Source of the DNA: Vibrio alfacsensis
GTDB lineage: Bacteria > Pseudomonadota > Gammaproteobacteria > Enterobacterales > Vibrionaceae
DNA: 64,000 nt
Assembly: GCF_003544875.1 (NCBI RefSeq)
Contig: NZ_CP032093.1
Span: 2,976,001 to 3,040,000, forward strand
Reading direction: 5' to 3'
Shown: positions 41,974-51,696 of the stretch, piece by piece
How the letters are laid out: each line of letters opens with the position of its first letter
Position numbering within the stretch: the stretch's first letter is position 1
Program-made: the position numbers and the translations under genes
Notes under the pieces: model-generated
What the model was told of the DNA's origin: nothing
The model's database searches: none
The model's input: the letters and a program-made list of their open reading frames with translations, nothing else

Positions 41974-42587
41974 TGCAGACCGCCAACGTATTTTGACAGC
42001 GTTTCAATATCTTCATCTGTCATCTTCTTCGCGATATCACGCATCATCGCGTTCATATCATTATTACGGTTACCATCACGGAATTTCTCTAACTGAGCTT
42101 TAATGTAGTCCGCTTGCTGTCCAGATATTTTAGGAAAACCTGACAGTTCAGTACCGTTACCACGAGGACCATGACATGCGATACATGCGGTAAGACCACG
42201 CTCTGCATCACCAGCGGTGTAAAGTACTTTGCCTTGTTCGACCACATTCTCTGGGGTTGAGCTTTCTGCAATAGGTAAAGAGGCATAGTAAGCGGACAGA
42301 TCGGCGATGTCTTCATCGCTCAGTGGCATAGCCATACCACTCATAACAGGGTCGTAACGACCTTGTTTACCACCACTCGTCATACCGAGTTTTAGATCTT
42401 TTAACTGCTTTTCAAGATACTTAGCGTGTTGGCCTGCAAGATTCGGGTACATTGCAAGTGCACTGTTACCATCTGCTCCATGACAGGCGACACAAGTTTG
42501 TGATTTTGCTTTACCAGCTTCAATATTACCTTGGGCCCATACTGAGCAACTGGCTAAAAGACTCAAAATTAGCGCTAATTTCTTCAT
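41970..42587 (-). CDS. Dihaem cytochrome c4
   Basis: A 205-residue periplasmic protein. Signal peptide MKKLALILSLLASCSVWA is followed by two class I cytochrome c domains, each with CxxCH (CVACHG near residue 32, CIACHG near 136) and a distal Met (GMAMPL, MNAMMR). Cytochromes c4 pass electrons from the bc1 complex to terminal oxidases. It is adjacent to engB, a position common in Vibrio. Confidence 0.95.
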   Translation of the reverse strand: MKKLALILSLLASCSVWAQGNIEAGKAKSQTCVACHGADGNSALAMYPNLAGQHAKYLEKQLKDLKLGMTSGGKQGRYDPVMSGMAMPLSDEDIADLSAYYASLPIAESSTPENVVEQGKVLYTAGDAERGLTACIACHGPRGNGTELSGFPKISGQQADYIKAQLEKFRDGNRNNDMNAMMRDIAKKMTDEDIETLSKYVGGLH

Positions 42588-42746
42588 GACATTCCATTAT
42601 AATTATCAAGCTTCCAGTACCACGGAATGTGAACATACCGCGTACACTCATGGTACAATAGGCGACCTTATGCCGAGCACGGTTATTTTACACAATTTCA
42701 CAAAAAAGTAATCAATCGACTACACAAAGTCGAGATGGAGTTAACA

Positions 42747-43406
42747 GTGAGCGTAAAAATTCATTACCAAAACACGCATTTCATCACCAGCGCACCCGAT
42801 ATTCGTCACCTACCGGAGGACGAAGGTGTCGAGATTGCGTTTGCAGGACGCTCAAACGCTGGTAAATCGAGTGCACTTAACCGTCTAACTAACCAAAAAA
42901 GTTTAGCTAAGACATCAAAGACCCCAGGTCGTACTCAATTGATCAACCTTTTCAAGGTAGAAGAAGGTTGTCATATCGTCGATTTGCCAGGATACGGCTT
43001 CGCTCAAGTACCGATTGAGATGAAGAACAAATGGCAGAAATCATTGGGTGAATACCTACAGAAACGCGAGTGTCTAAAAGGCTTGGTGGTTCTGATGGAC
43101 ATTCGTCATCCAATGAAAGATCTCGACCAACAAATGATTTTCTGGGCGATTGACAGTCGCATCCCTGTTCAGGTTCTTCTAACTAAAGCAGATAAACTGA
43201 AAAGCGGTGCTCGCAAACAAACGCTACTAAAAATTCGCAAACAAGTAGAAACTTTTGGTGGTGACGTATCGGTTGATGTGTTCTCTTCACTGAAAGGTCT
43301 CGGTGTCGATCAGTTACGTGCCAAACTGGATACATGGTTTGCACCAGCGTTCGCACATCTGATTGAAGAAGAAGAGCAAGATTCTCAAGAGAGCGGCGAA
43401 GAATAA
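42747..43406 (+). CDS. engB: Ribosome biogenesis GTP-binding protein EngB (YsxC/YihA)
   Basis: A 219-residue GTPase needed for 50S assembly. G1 [10 protein letters not shown]2 TPGRTQ, G3 DLPGYGFA and G4 TKADK are present. I chose GTG 42747 because GGAG lies 6 bases upstream and the product starts [19 protein letters not shown] as in relatives; an ATG at 42735 would place the ribosome site inside the gene. Divergent from cytochrome c4. Confidence 0.95.
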   Translation: MSVKIHYQNTHFITSAPDIRHLPEDEGVEIAFAGRSNAGKSSALNRLTNQKSLAKTSKTPGRTQLINLFKVEEGCHIVDLPGYGFAQVPIEMKNKWQKSLGEYLQKRECLKGLVVLMDIRHPMKDLDQQMIFWAIDSRIPVQVLLTKADKLKSGARKQTLLKIRKQVETFGGDVSVDVFSSLKGLGVDQLRAKLDTWFAPAFAHLIEEEEQDSQESGEE

Positions 43407-43436
43407 TTAACAAATTTTGTTAAAATTTTTCGATAT

Positions 43437-43465
43437 AGCCCTGCCTTTTGGTGGGGCTTTTGTTT
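43437..43465 (+). terminator. engB terminator
   Basis: The stem AGCCCTGCC / GGTGGGGCT (with wobbles) is followed by TTTTGTTT. Confidence 0.7.
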
Positions 43466-43498
43466 ATCTGCTGTCCATAAACGTGAATTTTAGACAAT

Positions 43499-43555
43499 AA
43501 AAATCCCCACCTTCCTGGCAGGGATAATGGGAGAGAAAACTGGTAATAATTATTA
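43499..43555 (-). ncRNA. Candidate small sRNA linked to spf
   Basis: On the minus strand a hairpin ATCCCTGCC / GGTGGGGAT (loop AGGAA) is followed by TTTTTATT, a good terminator, although no minus-strand gene lies upstream except spf, which has its own terminator. A possible promoter (TTCAGT, 16 bases, CATAAT) would give a transcript of about 55-60 bases. I recall that a short sRNA, VSsrna24, was reported near spf in Vibrionaceae; identity with this is not confirmed. The rest of 43560-43870 is AT-rich without a gene. Confidence 0.5.
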
Positions 43556-43878
43556 TGCCGCAAGCATTACTGAACTGAATTTGTTTTTCAATAGGTCAAA
43601 AAGCAATCAAAACCGAATAACATTACATTTCACACTTTTCATAACTCATTATTATTCTACAAATCAATAACTTAATTTAATTTCCAGGCAAAACTTGTGT
43701 CTACTTACTTTCTTTCAAGAAAAATGATAGTGTGATTGGAATAAATTTACAGGACAAATATCGGATCGAGTTGATGTAAAAATCTATGTATTGCAGTGAC
43801 TTAGCCGCTTGAACAAGCGAGAATTGATCGGATTATTATTAACCTATTGAGTTAAAAAGAAAATTTTCTTTCGCCCAA

Positions 43879-43983
43879 TAAAAACGCCCCAGTCAAAAAC
43901 TGACTGGGGCGGCTGAATCAGCCTAATCCAATAACGTGAAACAAAAGGTCTGAAAGATAGAACATCTTACCTCTGTACCCTAC
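43879..43983 (-). ncRNA. spf: Spot 42 RNA
   Basis: Minus-strand sequence begins GTAGGGTACAGAGGTAAGAT and continues with TCTATCTTTCAGACCTTTT, almost identical to E. coli Spot 42. It ends with the terminator GCCCCAGTCA / TGACTGGGGC and a T-run, about 105 bases in all. A -10-like CATTAT lies 5 bases upstream of the 5' end. Spot 42 is an Hfq-dependent sRNA of catabolite control, repressed by cAMP-CRP in E. coli. It lies downstream of polA, as in E. coli. Confidence 0.97.
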
Positions 43984-44097
43984 GAGAGATAATGTACAAC
44001 AATTGGTCAGATTTGCAAAGAACTTTTGTAGTTAATTTTCATGATAGTTTCATTAAGCAACAACAATTCAAAATTTCAAATTGCTTTTTTTATTGAC

Positions 44098-44125
44098 AAA
44101 AAAAGCCAGCGTTTGTGCGCTGGCT
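44098..44125 (-). terminator. polA terminator
   Basis: Minus strand AGCCAGCG / CGCTGGCT then TTTTTTT, 34 bases after the polA stop. Confidence 0.85.
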
Positions 44126-44158
44126 CATACAAATTGGCGTAAATTGCACTAAAAATGA

Positions 44159-46948
44159 CTAGTGCGCTTGATCCCAGTTATCACCATGACCTGCATCCGC
44201 AACAAGAGGCACTTTCAAATCTGCTGCAGATTCCATCAATTCTTGTACTTTACTTTCAATTTCGACTAAAGACGACTCTTCGACTTCAAACACCAGTTCA
44301 TCGTGTACTTGCATCAGAAGTTTCACTCGATCATTGCCCTCTTCTTGAATCCACTGATCAACAAGCAACATCGCCTTTTTGATGATATCCGCTGCTGTCC
44401 CTTGCATCGGTGCGTTGATCGCTGCGCGTTCAGCAGCTTTACGGCGCATACCGTTACGCGATTGAATTTCTGGTAAATGCAAGCGACGTCCAAAGATGGT
44501 CTCGACATAGCCCTGTACCGAAGCAGCACTACGAGTGTCTTCCATGTACTGCATTACTCCTGGGTAACGTTCGAAGTATTTATCCATATAAGCTTGCGCT
44601 TCACCTCGAGGGATACCAAGCTGCTTCGCAAGGCCAAATGCACTCATACCGTAGATAAGGCCGAAGTTAACCGCTTTAGCACGACGTCGCTGCTCACTTG
44701 ATACTTGGTCAATAGGCACACCCATGATTTCTGCAGCGGTTGCTGCATGGATATCTTTGCCGTGACGGAACGCATCAAGCAGTGCTTGGTCTCCTGATAG
44801 ATGCGCCATGATGCGCAATTCAATCTGAGAATAATCGACCGCCAAGATCTTATAACCAGCCGGCGCAATAAATGCCTGACGGATTCGACGCCCTTCCTCA
44901 TTGCGGATTGGAATATTTTGCAAGTTTGGATCCGTCGACGATAGACGACCCGTCGCGGTTACGGCTTGGTGGTAAGAAGTGTGTACACGACCTGTTGATG
45001 GGTTAATCATCTTTGGTAGCTTGTCTGTGTACGTCGATTTTAACTTCGCTAAACCACGGTATTCCAAGATCAGTTTTGGTAGTGGGTAATCCAAAGCCAG
45101 CTCTTGCAGTACTTCTTCATTCGTCGATGGTGTGCCCGATGGGGTCTTCTTGAGCACCGGCAAGCCCATTTTTTCAAATAGAATCGCTTGAAGCTGTTTC
45201 GGCGAGTTCATGTTGAACTCTTGTTCCGCAATTTCATAAGCTTTCTGCTCTAACTCGTCTAAGCGAGCAGCAATTTCGACTGACTGTGTACTGAGCTTCA
45301 TGTCATCGATCAATACGCCAGTGCGCTCAATGCGAGAAAGCACAGGGACCAACGGTATTTCGATTTCTTCGTAAACGGCTTTTAGCTTGTCATCTTGCTC
45401 AAGATTTGCAAATAGACGGTTGTGCAGGCGAAGTGTTACATCAGCGTCTTCTGCTGCGTATGGTGACGCTTCATCCAATTCGATTTGATTGAAAGTCAGT
45501 TGGTTCTTGCCTTTGCCTGCAATCTGTTCAAACGAAATACAACTGTGTTGTAGGAAACGCAGCGCAAGGCTATCCATATCCTGCTTGCCACCAACGCTGT
45601 TATAAACGTAGGACGCTAACATGGTATCGTGCTTGATGCCTTTCATCTCGATGCCATAGCGAGCCAATACTGAGGCGTCGTATTTCAGGTTCTGACCCAC
45701 TTTCGCTTGGGTATCATCTTCAAGAATCGGTTTAAGTTGTGCAAGCACCCACTCACGATCGAGTTGCTGCGGTGCATCTAGGTAATCGTGCGCGACAGGA
45801 ACGTAAGCCGCAATGCCCTCATCAATAGCGAATGACAGACCAACAAGGTTTGCCACCATGTAATCTAGGCTGTCGGTTTCTGTATCAAACGCAAACAGGT
45901 CAGACGCTTTTAGTTTGTCTAGCCAAGCCATGAATGAGGCTTCATCCAAAATAGTTTCGTATTGGCTACGATCAATCTTCACCGCTGAGGTGTCCATGTC
46001 CGCTTTAGATACTGAACTACCGCGCACTGCACCAGTTGACTCATCCGCTTCAACAACACCCGAACCGCCATCTAAAAGCTCATTCAACCAAGATTTGAAC
46101 GTCAACTGACCGTACAGTTTGATCAGCTCATCTTTGCTTGGTTCTGCTTTTAGTAATGATTCTGGCGTTTCTTCCAGTTCTACATCGAGCTTGATGGTGG
46201 CTAGCTCATAAGACAGCATGGCATTGTCTTTATTATCAACGAGCTTCTTCGCCATGGTCTTTGAGCCACGAAAACCAAGTGCTGCAATATCATCAAGGTT
46301 TTCGTACAGCTTAGTTAAACTGCCGATACCTTGCAGTAGTGCAGTCGCCGTTTTATCACCTACACCTGGAACGCCAGGGATGTTATCCACTTTATCGCCC
46401 ATCAAAGCAAGGTAGTCGATAATCAACTCTGGTGGAATCCCAAACTTTTCAATCACACCCTCACGATCCATCACAACATTCGTCATGGTGTTGATCAGTG
46501 TAATGTTGTCATCCACAAGTTGCGCCATATCTTTGTCGCCAGTACTGATCAATACAGGCATACCTTGTTGAGATGCTTGATACGCAAGCGTGCCAATAAC
46601 GTCATCAGCTTCAACACCTGGTATACAAATAAGTGGGAGACCCATTGCCCGTATAACATTATGCAACGGTTCAATTTGGCAGCGGAGATCATCCGGCATT
46701 GGCGGACGATTTGCTTTGTATTCTGGGTACATATCGTCGCGGAAAGTTTTACCTTTCGCATCGAAAACCACGGCGATGCGATCAGAAGCAAACTGGCGCA
46801 TCATGCTACGTAGCATATTCACTACGCCATACACTGCGTTAGTTGGGATTTCACCGTTACTCATCGTGCCAGGGTAAGCGTGAAAAGCGCGATATAGATA
46901 AGAAGAACCATCGATAAGAATCAACGGGTTTTCAGGAATACTTGCCAT
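44159..46948 (-). CDS. polA: DNA polymerase I
   Basis: A 929-residue enzyme (928 in E. coli) for repair and Okazaki fragment processing. The 5'-3' exonuclease domain (about 1-300) has [14 protein letters not shown] and [14 protein letters not shown]. The 3'-5' exonuclease motif [12 protein letters not shown] is intact, so proofreading is expected. Polymerase motifs [22 protein letters not shown] and VHDELVFEV are present. DnaA-box-like sequences lie upstream. Confidence 0.98.
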   Translation of the reverse strand: MASIPENPLILIDGSSYLYRAFHAYPGTMSNGEIPTNAVYGVVNMLRSMMRQFASDRIAVVFDAKGKTFRDDMYPEYKANRPPMPDDLRCQIEPLHNVIRAMGLPLICIPGVEADDVIGTLAYQASQQGMPVLISTGDKDMAQLVDDNITLINTMTNVVMDREGVIEKFGIPPELIIDYLALMGDKVDNIPGVPGVGDKTATALLQGIGSLTKLYENLDDIAALGFRGSKTMAKKLVDNKDNAMLSYELATIKLDVELEETPESLLKAEPSKDELIKLYGQLTFKSWLNELLDGGSGVVEADESTGAVRGSSVSKADMDTSAVKIDRSQYETILDEASFMAWLDKLKASDLFAFDTETDSLDYMVANLVGLSFAIDEGIAAYVPVAHDYLDAPQQLDREWVLAQLKPILEDDTQAKVGQNLKYDASVLARYGIEMKGIKHDTMLASYVYNSVGGKQDMDSLALRFLQHSCISFEQIAGKGKNQLTFNQIELDEASPYAAEDADVTLRLHNRLFANLEQDDKLKAVYEEIEIPLVPVLSRIERTGVLIDDMKLSTQSVEIAARLDELEQKAYEIAEQEFNMNSPKQLQAILFEKMGLPVLKKTPSGTPSTNEEVLQELALDYPLPKLILEYRGLAKLKSTYTDKLPKMINPSTGRVHTSYHQAVTATGRLSSTDPNLQNIPIRNEEGRRIRQAFIAPAGYKILAVDYSQIELRIMAHLSGDQALLDAFRHGKDIHAATAAEIMGVPIDQVSSEQRRRAKAVNFGLIYGMSAFGLAKQLGIPRGEAQAYMDKYFERYPGVMQYMEDTRSAASVQGYVETIFGRRLHLPEIQSRNGMRRKAAERAAINAPMQGTAADIIKKAMLLVDQWIQEEGNDRVKLLMQVHDELVFEVEESSLVEIESKVQELMESAADLKVPLVADAGHGDNWDQAH

Positions 46949-46978
46949 AATTGTCTGTATCCAAATCAGTACTTAAGA

Positions 46979-47214
46979 GATCTGCTTAGAATGCCATGAC
47001 TACTGATCTGAATCTATCTTGTTCGCGCGATCAAGTTCGCGGAAATTTTCCGAGTTTGTTCACGGAAAACACGCCACACTGTGGATAACTCTGTTTATAT
47101 AAATTATCCACCGGTTATCAACTTAAAAGAAAACACAAAAACTAAAGCGCAAACCACTGTTTATAAAGAACTTACTGAAAACAGATCTACAAGATCAAGG
47201 ATCTAGAAATGATC
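46979..47214. promoter_or_regulatory. polA upstream region with DnaA boxes and GATC cluster
   Basis: A perfect DnaA box TGTGGATAA (reverse of TTATCCACA) lies at 47080-47088. TTATCCACC (47104-47112, one mismatch) and TTATCAACT (47115-47123, weaker) follow. Seven GATC sites occur at 46979, 47005, 47029, 47184, 47193, 47200 and 47211, four of them within 31 bases. DnaA control of polA has been described in E. coli as I recall. This is not taken as the chromosome origin, because gidA/mioC/dnaA are absent. Confidence 0.6.
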
Positions 47215-47265
47215 GTTACATGTGGAAAAGTTTTGGCGAATGCCGTCAATAAAAATTTTCGGAAG

Positions 47266-47288
47266 AAAAAGCGACCCGATGGGTCGCC
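47266..47288 (-). terminator. ryhB terminator
   Basis: Minus strand: GGCGACCC, loop ATC, GGGTCGC, TTTTT. Confidence 0.85.
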
Positions 47289-47483
47289 TAGCAGAAGTGG
47301 TAAAGTTAGTTCTATTAATGAGGTAACTTTGCCAAGAAGCTATAAATTACACTGGAAGCAATGTGAGCAATGTCGTGTCAAAAAGAATTCGTTTACGTTC
47401 AATTGTCGATTTCATTACTTTCTTAACCACTGGTTAATCAGTAACGCCCTCTCTTTATGAACTTCTCTCGTTCCCTAAGACGC
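47266..47483 (-). ncRNA. ryhB: RyhB iron-regulated sRNA
   Basis: Minus-strand sequence contains ACGACATTGCTCACATTGCT followed by TCCAGT, the conserved pairing core of E. coli RyhB. It ends in a terminator (GGCGACCC / GGGTCGC then TTTTT) at about 47266. A Fur box at 47491-47509 overlaps a promoter (-35 TTGATT, 16 bases, -10 TATTAT), putting the 5' end near 47483 and the length near 218 bases, the long form known in V. cholerae. It represses iron-using proteins and affects biofilm in Vibrio. Location beside polA matches V. cholerae as I recall. Confidence 0.95.
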
Positions 47484-47490
47484 TTTTAAT

Positions 47491-47541
47491 AATAATGATT
47501 CTCATTTAATAATCAACAGTTAAATGAGAAAAATCTCATTT
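47491..47541 (-). promoter_or_regulatory. Fur boxes controlling ryhB
   Basis: AATAATGATTCTCATTTAA at 47491-47509 matches the core of the 19-base Fur consensus and covers the -35/-10 region. A second dyad AAATGAGAAAAATCTCATTT at 47522-47541 has perfect 8-base arms and overlaps the stop codon of the adjacent acetyltransferase gene. Two sites suggest cooperative repression by Fur-Fe. Confidence 0.85.
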
Positions 47542-47979
47542 ATTTTCACACAGCTTTAATAAAGTGAACACGAGACTCGCGAAGATTTGGTTTTCTTCAA
47601 ACTTTTCAATGATGTAGTCATTTCTTAGCAGTAAACGTAGCATTGCTGGAAATTGATTACGTGATTTCACTTTTAGCATTTTATAACCCTGTTCCGAGAC
47701 CCAATCTTCTTGAGCCTCTAACAGCATTTGCGCTACGCCTTCATTGCGCACCTCTGGTGCTACTCCACCAAACCAGCTATAAAACGTGTAATCATCAAGT
47801 TCATAGCCGATTTTAAAACCAAGGATCGTACCCGCTTTCTCAGCAACTAAGATTAAACTCTTTTTATCCCCAAGGCGTGCTGCCATGGATTCAACCGTTT
47901 CACCACGTGCAAACTCCGTTACGCGTGCTACTACTTGGATCGCCTCTTCCAGCGTGCCTTCACGAATCAGCATTGTCAT
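47536..47979 (-). CDS. GNAT family N-acetyltransferase
   Basis: A 147-residue acetyltransferase. The acetyl-CoA loop is in VAPEVRNEGVAQMLLEAQEDW (about 73-93), and the fold is complete for a stand-alone GNAT. The substrate is unknown. It sits between ryhB and hemB; the second ryhB Fur box overlaps its stop codon. The start at MTMLIREG could be the second ATG, two residues on. Confidence 0.88.
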   Translation of the reverse strand: MTMLIREGTLEEAIQVVARVTEFARGETVESMAARLGDKKSLILVAEKAGTILGFKIGYELDDYTFYSWFGGVAPEVRNEGVAQMLLEAQEDWVSEQGYKMLKVKSRNQFPAMLRLLLRNDYIIEKFEENQIFASLVFTLLKLCENK

Positions 47980-48004
47980 TGTTCTACTCTCCAGAGATAA
48001 AAAT

Positions 48005-48054
48005 ACCCAAGTAACATTAGGTCATATGCATTATGACTGAGGTTACTTGGGTAC
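48005..48054. repeat. Palindromic repeat with arms TACCCAAGTAAC / GTTACTTGGGTA
   Basis: Perfect 12-base arms at 48005-48016 and 48043-48054 flank an inner palindrome GTCATA / TATGAC. It lies between the acetyltransferase gene and hemB. It is the same class as the element at 62544-62600. Confidence 0.75.
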
Positions 48055-48058
48055 ATGA

Positions 48059-48085
48059 AGACCGACAACAATTGTCGGTCTGGTT
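48059..48085. terminator. Hairpin downstream of hemB
   Basis: The stem AGACCGACAA / TTGTCGGTCT. The better T-run is on the plus-strand side, while hemB is on the minus strand, so its role as the hemB terminator is uncertain. Confidence 0.5.
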
Positions 48086-48103
48086 TTTCTCATTGAGCGA
48101 TAA

Positions 48104-49264
<1,161 letters not shown>

Positions 49265-49351
49265 TCACTAAAAACGCGAAAATGACCCAGCACTCACACT
49301 CGAGTATACTGTTGAATCAATCAATTTAAAGACGAACCATAGAGACAAACG

Positions 49352-50113
49352 ATGATCGATACGCATGCTCATATTTACGCCAGCGAATTTGATAATGACC
49401 GCGATGAGGTGGTTACACGCGCTTTAGCTCAAGGGGTTAGTAAGATACTGCTGCCAAACATCGATCTTGACTCTATTGAGCCAATGCTAAAAACCGAAGC
49501 CTCGTATCCAGAAATATGCCGCTCGATGATGGGCCTACACCCTTGCTACGTCGATGGTAATGTTGAGCAAACATTAGCAATCATTCGATCTTGGTTCGAA
49601 AAGCACAAATTTATCGCGGTCGGTGAAATTGGTATCGACTTATACTGGGATAAAACGTTCCGCGCGGAGCAAGAAATAGCATTTATCACTCAGTTGAACT
49701 GGGCGAAAGAGATGGATTTACCCGTGGTCATTCACACTCGCGATTCCATCGAAGAAACACTTACCCTACTTAGCCAAGAGCAAGATGGTCGTTTGCGCGG
49801 CGTATTTCACTGTTTTGGTGGCAGCGTAGAAGAAGCACAAGCCATCAATAAACTTGGCTTTCATTTAGGTATCGGCGGCGTCTCAACGTTTAAAAATGGT
49901 GGGATGGATAAAGTCATTCCAAATCTTGATATGAACTGGGTGATCCTAGAAACCGACTGCCCATATCTAGCGCCAGTCCCACATCGTGGAAAACGCAACG
50001 AGCCCGCATACACATCATTAGTTGCCGCTCGAGTGGCTGAGTTGACTAACTCAAGCATAGAAGAGATCGATCGTATCACGACTCAAAATGCGACCGCGCT
50101 CTTTCGCTTATAA
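49352..50113 (+). CDS. TatD family metal-dependent hydrolase
   Basis: A 253-residue TIM-barrel metallohydrolase. Metal ligands: DTHAHIY, VGEIGIDLYW (Glu), VIHTRDS, FHCFGGS and ETDCPYLAP. TatD proteins are magnesium-dependent 3'-5' DNases. It is convergent with tatC, so it is not in the tat operon here, although it is next to it. Which TatD paralogue (TatD, YcfH or YjjV type) cannot be settled by eye. Confidence 0.93.
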   Translation: MIDTHAHIYASEFDNDRDEVVTRALAQGVSKILLPNIDLDSIEPMLKTEASYPEICRSMMGLHPCYVDGNVEQTLAIIRSWFEKHKFIAVGEIGIDLYWDKTFRAEQEIAFITQLNWAKEMDLPVVIHTRDSIEETLTLLSQEQDGRLRGVFHCFGGSVEEAQAINKLGFHLGIGGVSTFKNGGMDKVIPNLDMNWVILETDCPYLAPVPHRGKRNEPAYTSLVAARVAELTNSSIEEIDRITTQNATALFRL

Positions 50114-50136
50114 CGGTATAAGAACACCTAGCGATC

Positions 50137-50166
50137 AAAAAAGCGGCTTAGATAAGCCGCTTTTTT
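50137..50166. terminator. Bidirectional terminator between the TatD-family gene and tatC
   Basis: The perfect stem AAAAAAGCGGCTTA / TAAGCCGCTTTTTT serves both genes. Confidence 0.88.
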
Positions 50167-50181
50167 ACATTCTGGAATGGA

Positions 50182-50928
50182 TTACTCTTCCACTTCTGCC
50201 TCTTCGTCTTTGCGTGTATAAAAACGGGCAAAGAACAAACCCACTTCAAAAAGCAAACACATCGGAATAGCTAACAGAGTTTGAGAAATAATATCTGGTG
50301 GCGTCAGCAACATGCCAACAACAAAAGCACCAACAATAATATATGGGCGCTTTTCTCTTAGATCTTGTGGCGTCGTTGCGCCAGTCCAACATAGCAAGAT
50401 AATCGCGACAGGCACTTCAAACGCAATACCAAATGCCATGAACAGCGCAAGTACAAAATCAAGATAGCTCGAAATGTCGGTTGCGAACTCTACCCCGCCT
50501 AGCGAGATAGCCGTAAAGAAGCCAAATACCAGTGGGAACACCACGAAGTAAGCAAATGCCACACCACAGTAGAACAACAATGAGCTAGAAAATAACAGTG
50601 GCATGATCAATCGACGCTCATGCTTGTACAAACCTGGCGCCACAAAGGCCCATACTTGGTACAAGATAAACGGCACCGCAATAAACACCGAAGCAATTAA
50701 CGTCAGCTTCAATGGTGTAAAAAACGGCGAAGCCACATCTGTTGCAATCATAGTTGCACCCTCTGGCAGTCGTTCAACCAATGGGGCTGAGACAAACTCA
50801 TAGATGTGGTTAGAAAAATAAATTAGCCCGACAAACACCACCAACACGGCCAAAATGGCACGCAATAGTCGGTTACGGAGTTCTAGCAAATGGCTAATTA
50901 AAGGTTGTGTCTGCTCGACGGTAGACAT
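50182..50928 (-). CDS. tatC: Sec-independent translocase subunit TatC
   Basis: A 248-residue six-helix inner-membrane protein that recognises twin-arginine signal peptides with TatB. Conserved N-terminal [12 protein letters not shown] and the periplasmic [11 protein letters not shown] region are present. A hairpin-terminator lies between tatB and tatC, so tatC may be expressed at a lower level. Confidence 0.97.
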   Translation of the reverse strand: MSTVEQTQPLISHLLELRNRLLRAILAVLVVFVGLIYFSNHIYEFVSAPLVERLPEGATMIATDVASPFFTPLKLTLIASVFIAVPFILYQVWAFVAPGLYKHERRLIMPLLFSSSLLFYCGVAFAYFVVFPLVFGFFTAISLGGVEFATDISSYLDFVLALFMAFGIAFEVPVAIILLCWTGATTPQDLREKRPYIIVGAFVVGMLLTPPDIISQTLLAIPMCLLFEVGLFFARFYTRKDEEAEVEE

Positions 50929-50954
50929 GGCAAACCTCTTTTATAAAGCTGATC

Positions 50955-50984
50955 AAAAAGGAGCTACCATCTTGTGTAGCTCCT
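50955..50984 (-). terminator. Terminator-like hairpin between tatB and tatC
   Basis: Minus strand AGGAGCTAC / GTAGCTCCT followed by TTTTT, within the 66-base tatB-tatC gap. It may attenuate tatC. Confidence 0.75.
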
Positions 50985-50994
50985 CCTACTGAGA

Positions 50995-51396
50995 CTATTC
51001 GGCTTTTTTATCTGCCGCTGTAACCTTAATCTCTTCCGCTTTCTCAACGGCTTCAGTCGCATTTGCCTCATGTTTCGTTGGCTCTGCGTCTGATTTGGTT
51101 GGCTCCGCGTAAGGGCGGTTTACAGATTGCGCTGCTTTCTTCAATTCATCGACTGAAGATTTAAGCTCCGGAGACAGATCTTCCATCCCCATTTGCTCTG
51201 CTTTGCGCAAGTTATCTTGCAGCTCTTGGACTTTCAGCTCATGTGACAGTTCGTCTTTCACGCTGTTTGCCATGCTCTTTGCAGCACCGACAAAACGAGA
51301 AACACTACGAATAGCATGAGGCAAACGTTCCGGTCCAAGAACGACCAGACCAACAACAGATATTAATACCAGTTCCCAAAAACCGATATCAAACAC
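50995..51396 (-). CDS. tatB: Sec-independent translocase subunit TatB
   Basis: A 133-residue protein with an N-terminal membrane helix ([20 protein letters not shown]), the conserved [10 protein letters not shown] hinge, an amphipathic helix and a variable C-terminal tail rich in Glu, Lys and Thr. It forms the receptor with TatC. Start is GTG 51396, 3 bases from the tatA stop. Confidence 0.96.
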   Translation of the reverse strand: MFDIGFWELVLISVVGLVVLGPERLPHAIRSVSRFVGAAKSMANSVKDELSHELKVQELQDNLRKAEQMGMEDLSPELKSSVDELKKAAQSVNRPYAEPTKSDAEPTKHEANATEAVEKAEEIKVTAADKKAE

Positions 51397-51399
51397 TTA

Positions 51400-51648
51400 T
51401 TACGCCTGCTCTTTGTCTTTTTTCGTTTCAGGAGCCGCTTCTTTTTGCTGCTGTTTTTCTAAACTTTTTGGCTCAAAGTCTGCGTCTTTTTCTTCTTTCT
51501 TCGCAGAGTCATCTTCGCTCATTGCTTTCTTGAAGCCCTTAACGGCACCACCTAGATCGCCACCGATACCACGTAGTTTCTTAGTTCCGAATAGCAATAC
51601 AACAATTACAGCAATGATTAGAAGTTGCCAAACACTGATACCACCCAT
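51400..51648 (-). CDS. tatA: Sec-independent translocase subunit TatA
   Basis: An 82-residue pore-forming subunit. Membrane helix [28 protein letters not shown] hinge, amphipathic helix with [11 protein letters not shown], and an acidic-basic tail. The tatA-tatB-tatC order is standard. Confidence 0.97.
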   Translation of the reverse strand: MGGISVWQLLIIAVIVVLLFGTKKLRGIGGDLGGAVKGFKKAMSEDDSAKKEEKDADFEPKSLEKQQQKEAAPETKKDKEQA

Positions 51649-51696
51649 TCTTTTTACCTCGGGTCTTTAAACAAATTTATTTCAAGAGTTTAACGT

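Noticed and set aside
46979..47214. Chromosome origin of replication
   Set aside because: DnaA boxes and GATC sites are suggestive, but the usual Vibrio oriC neighbours (gidA, mioC, dnaA/rpmH) are absent and the AT-rich unwinding repeats are not evident. Control of polA is simpler.
47209..47460. Open frame of 83 codons upstream of polA
   Set aside because: It runs antisense through ryhB; the conserved RyhB core and terminator explain the sequence.
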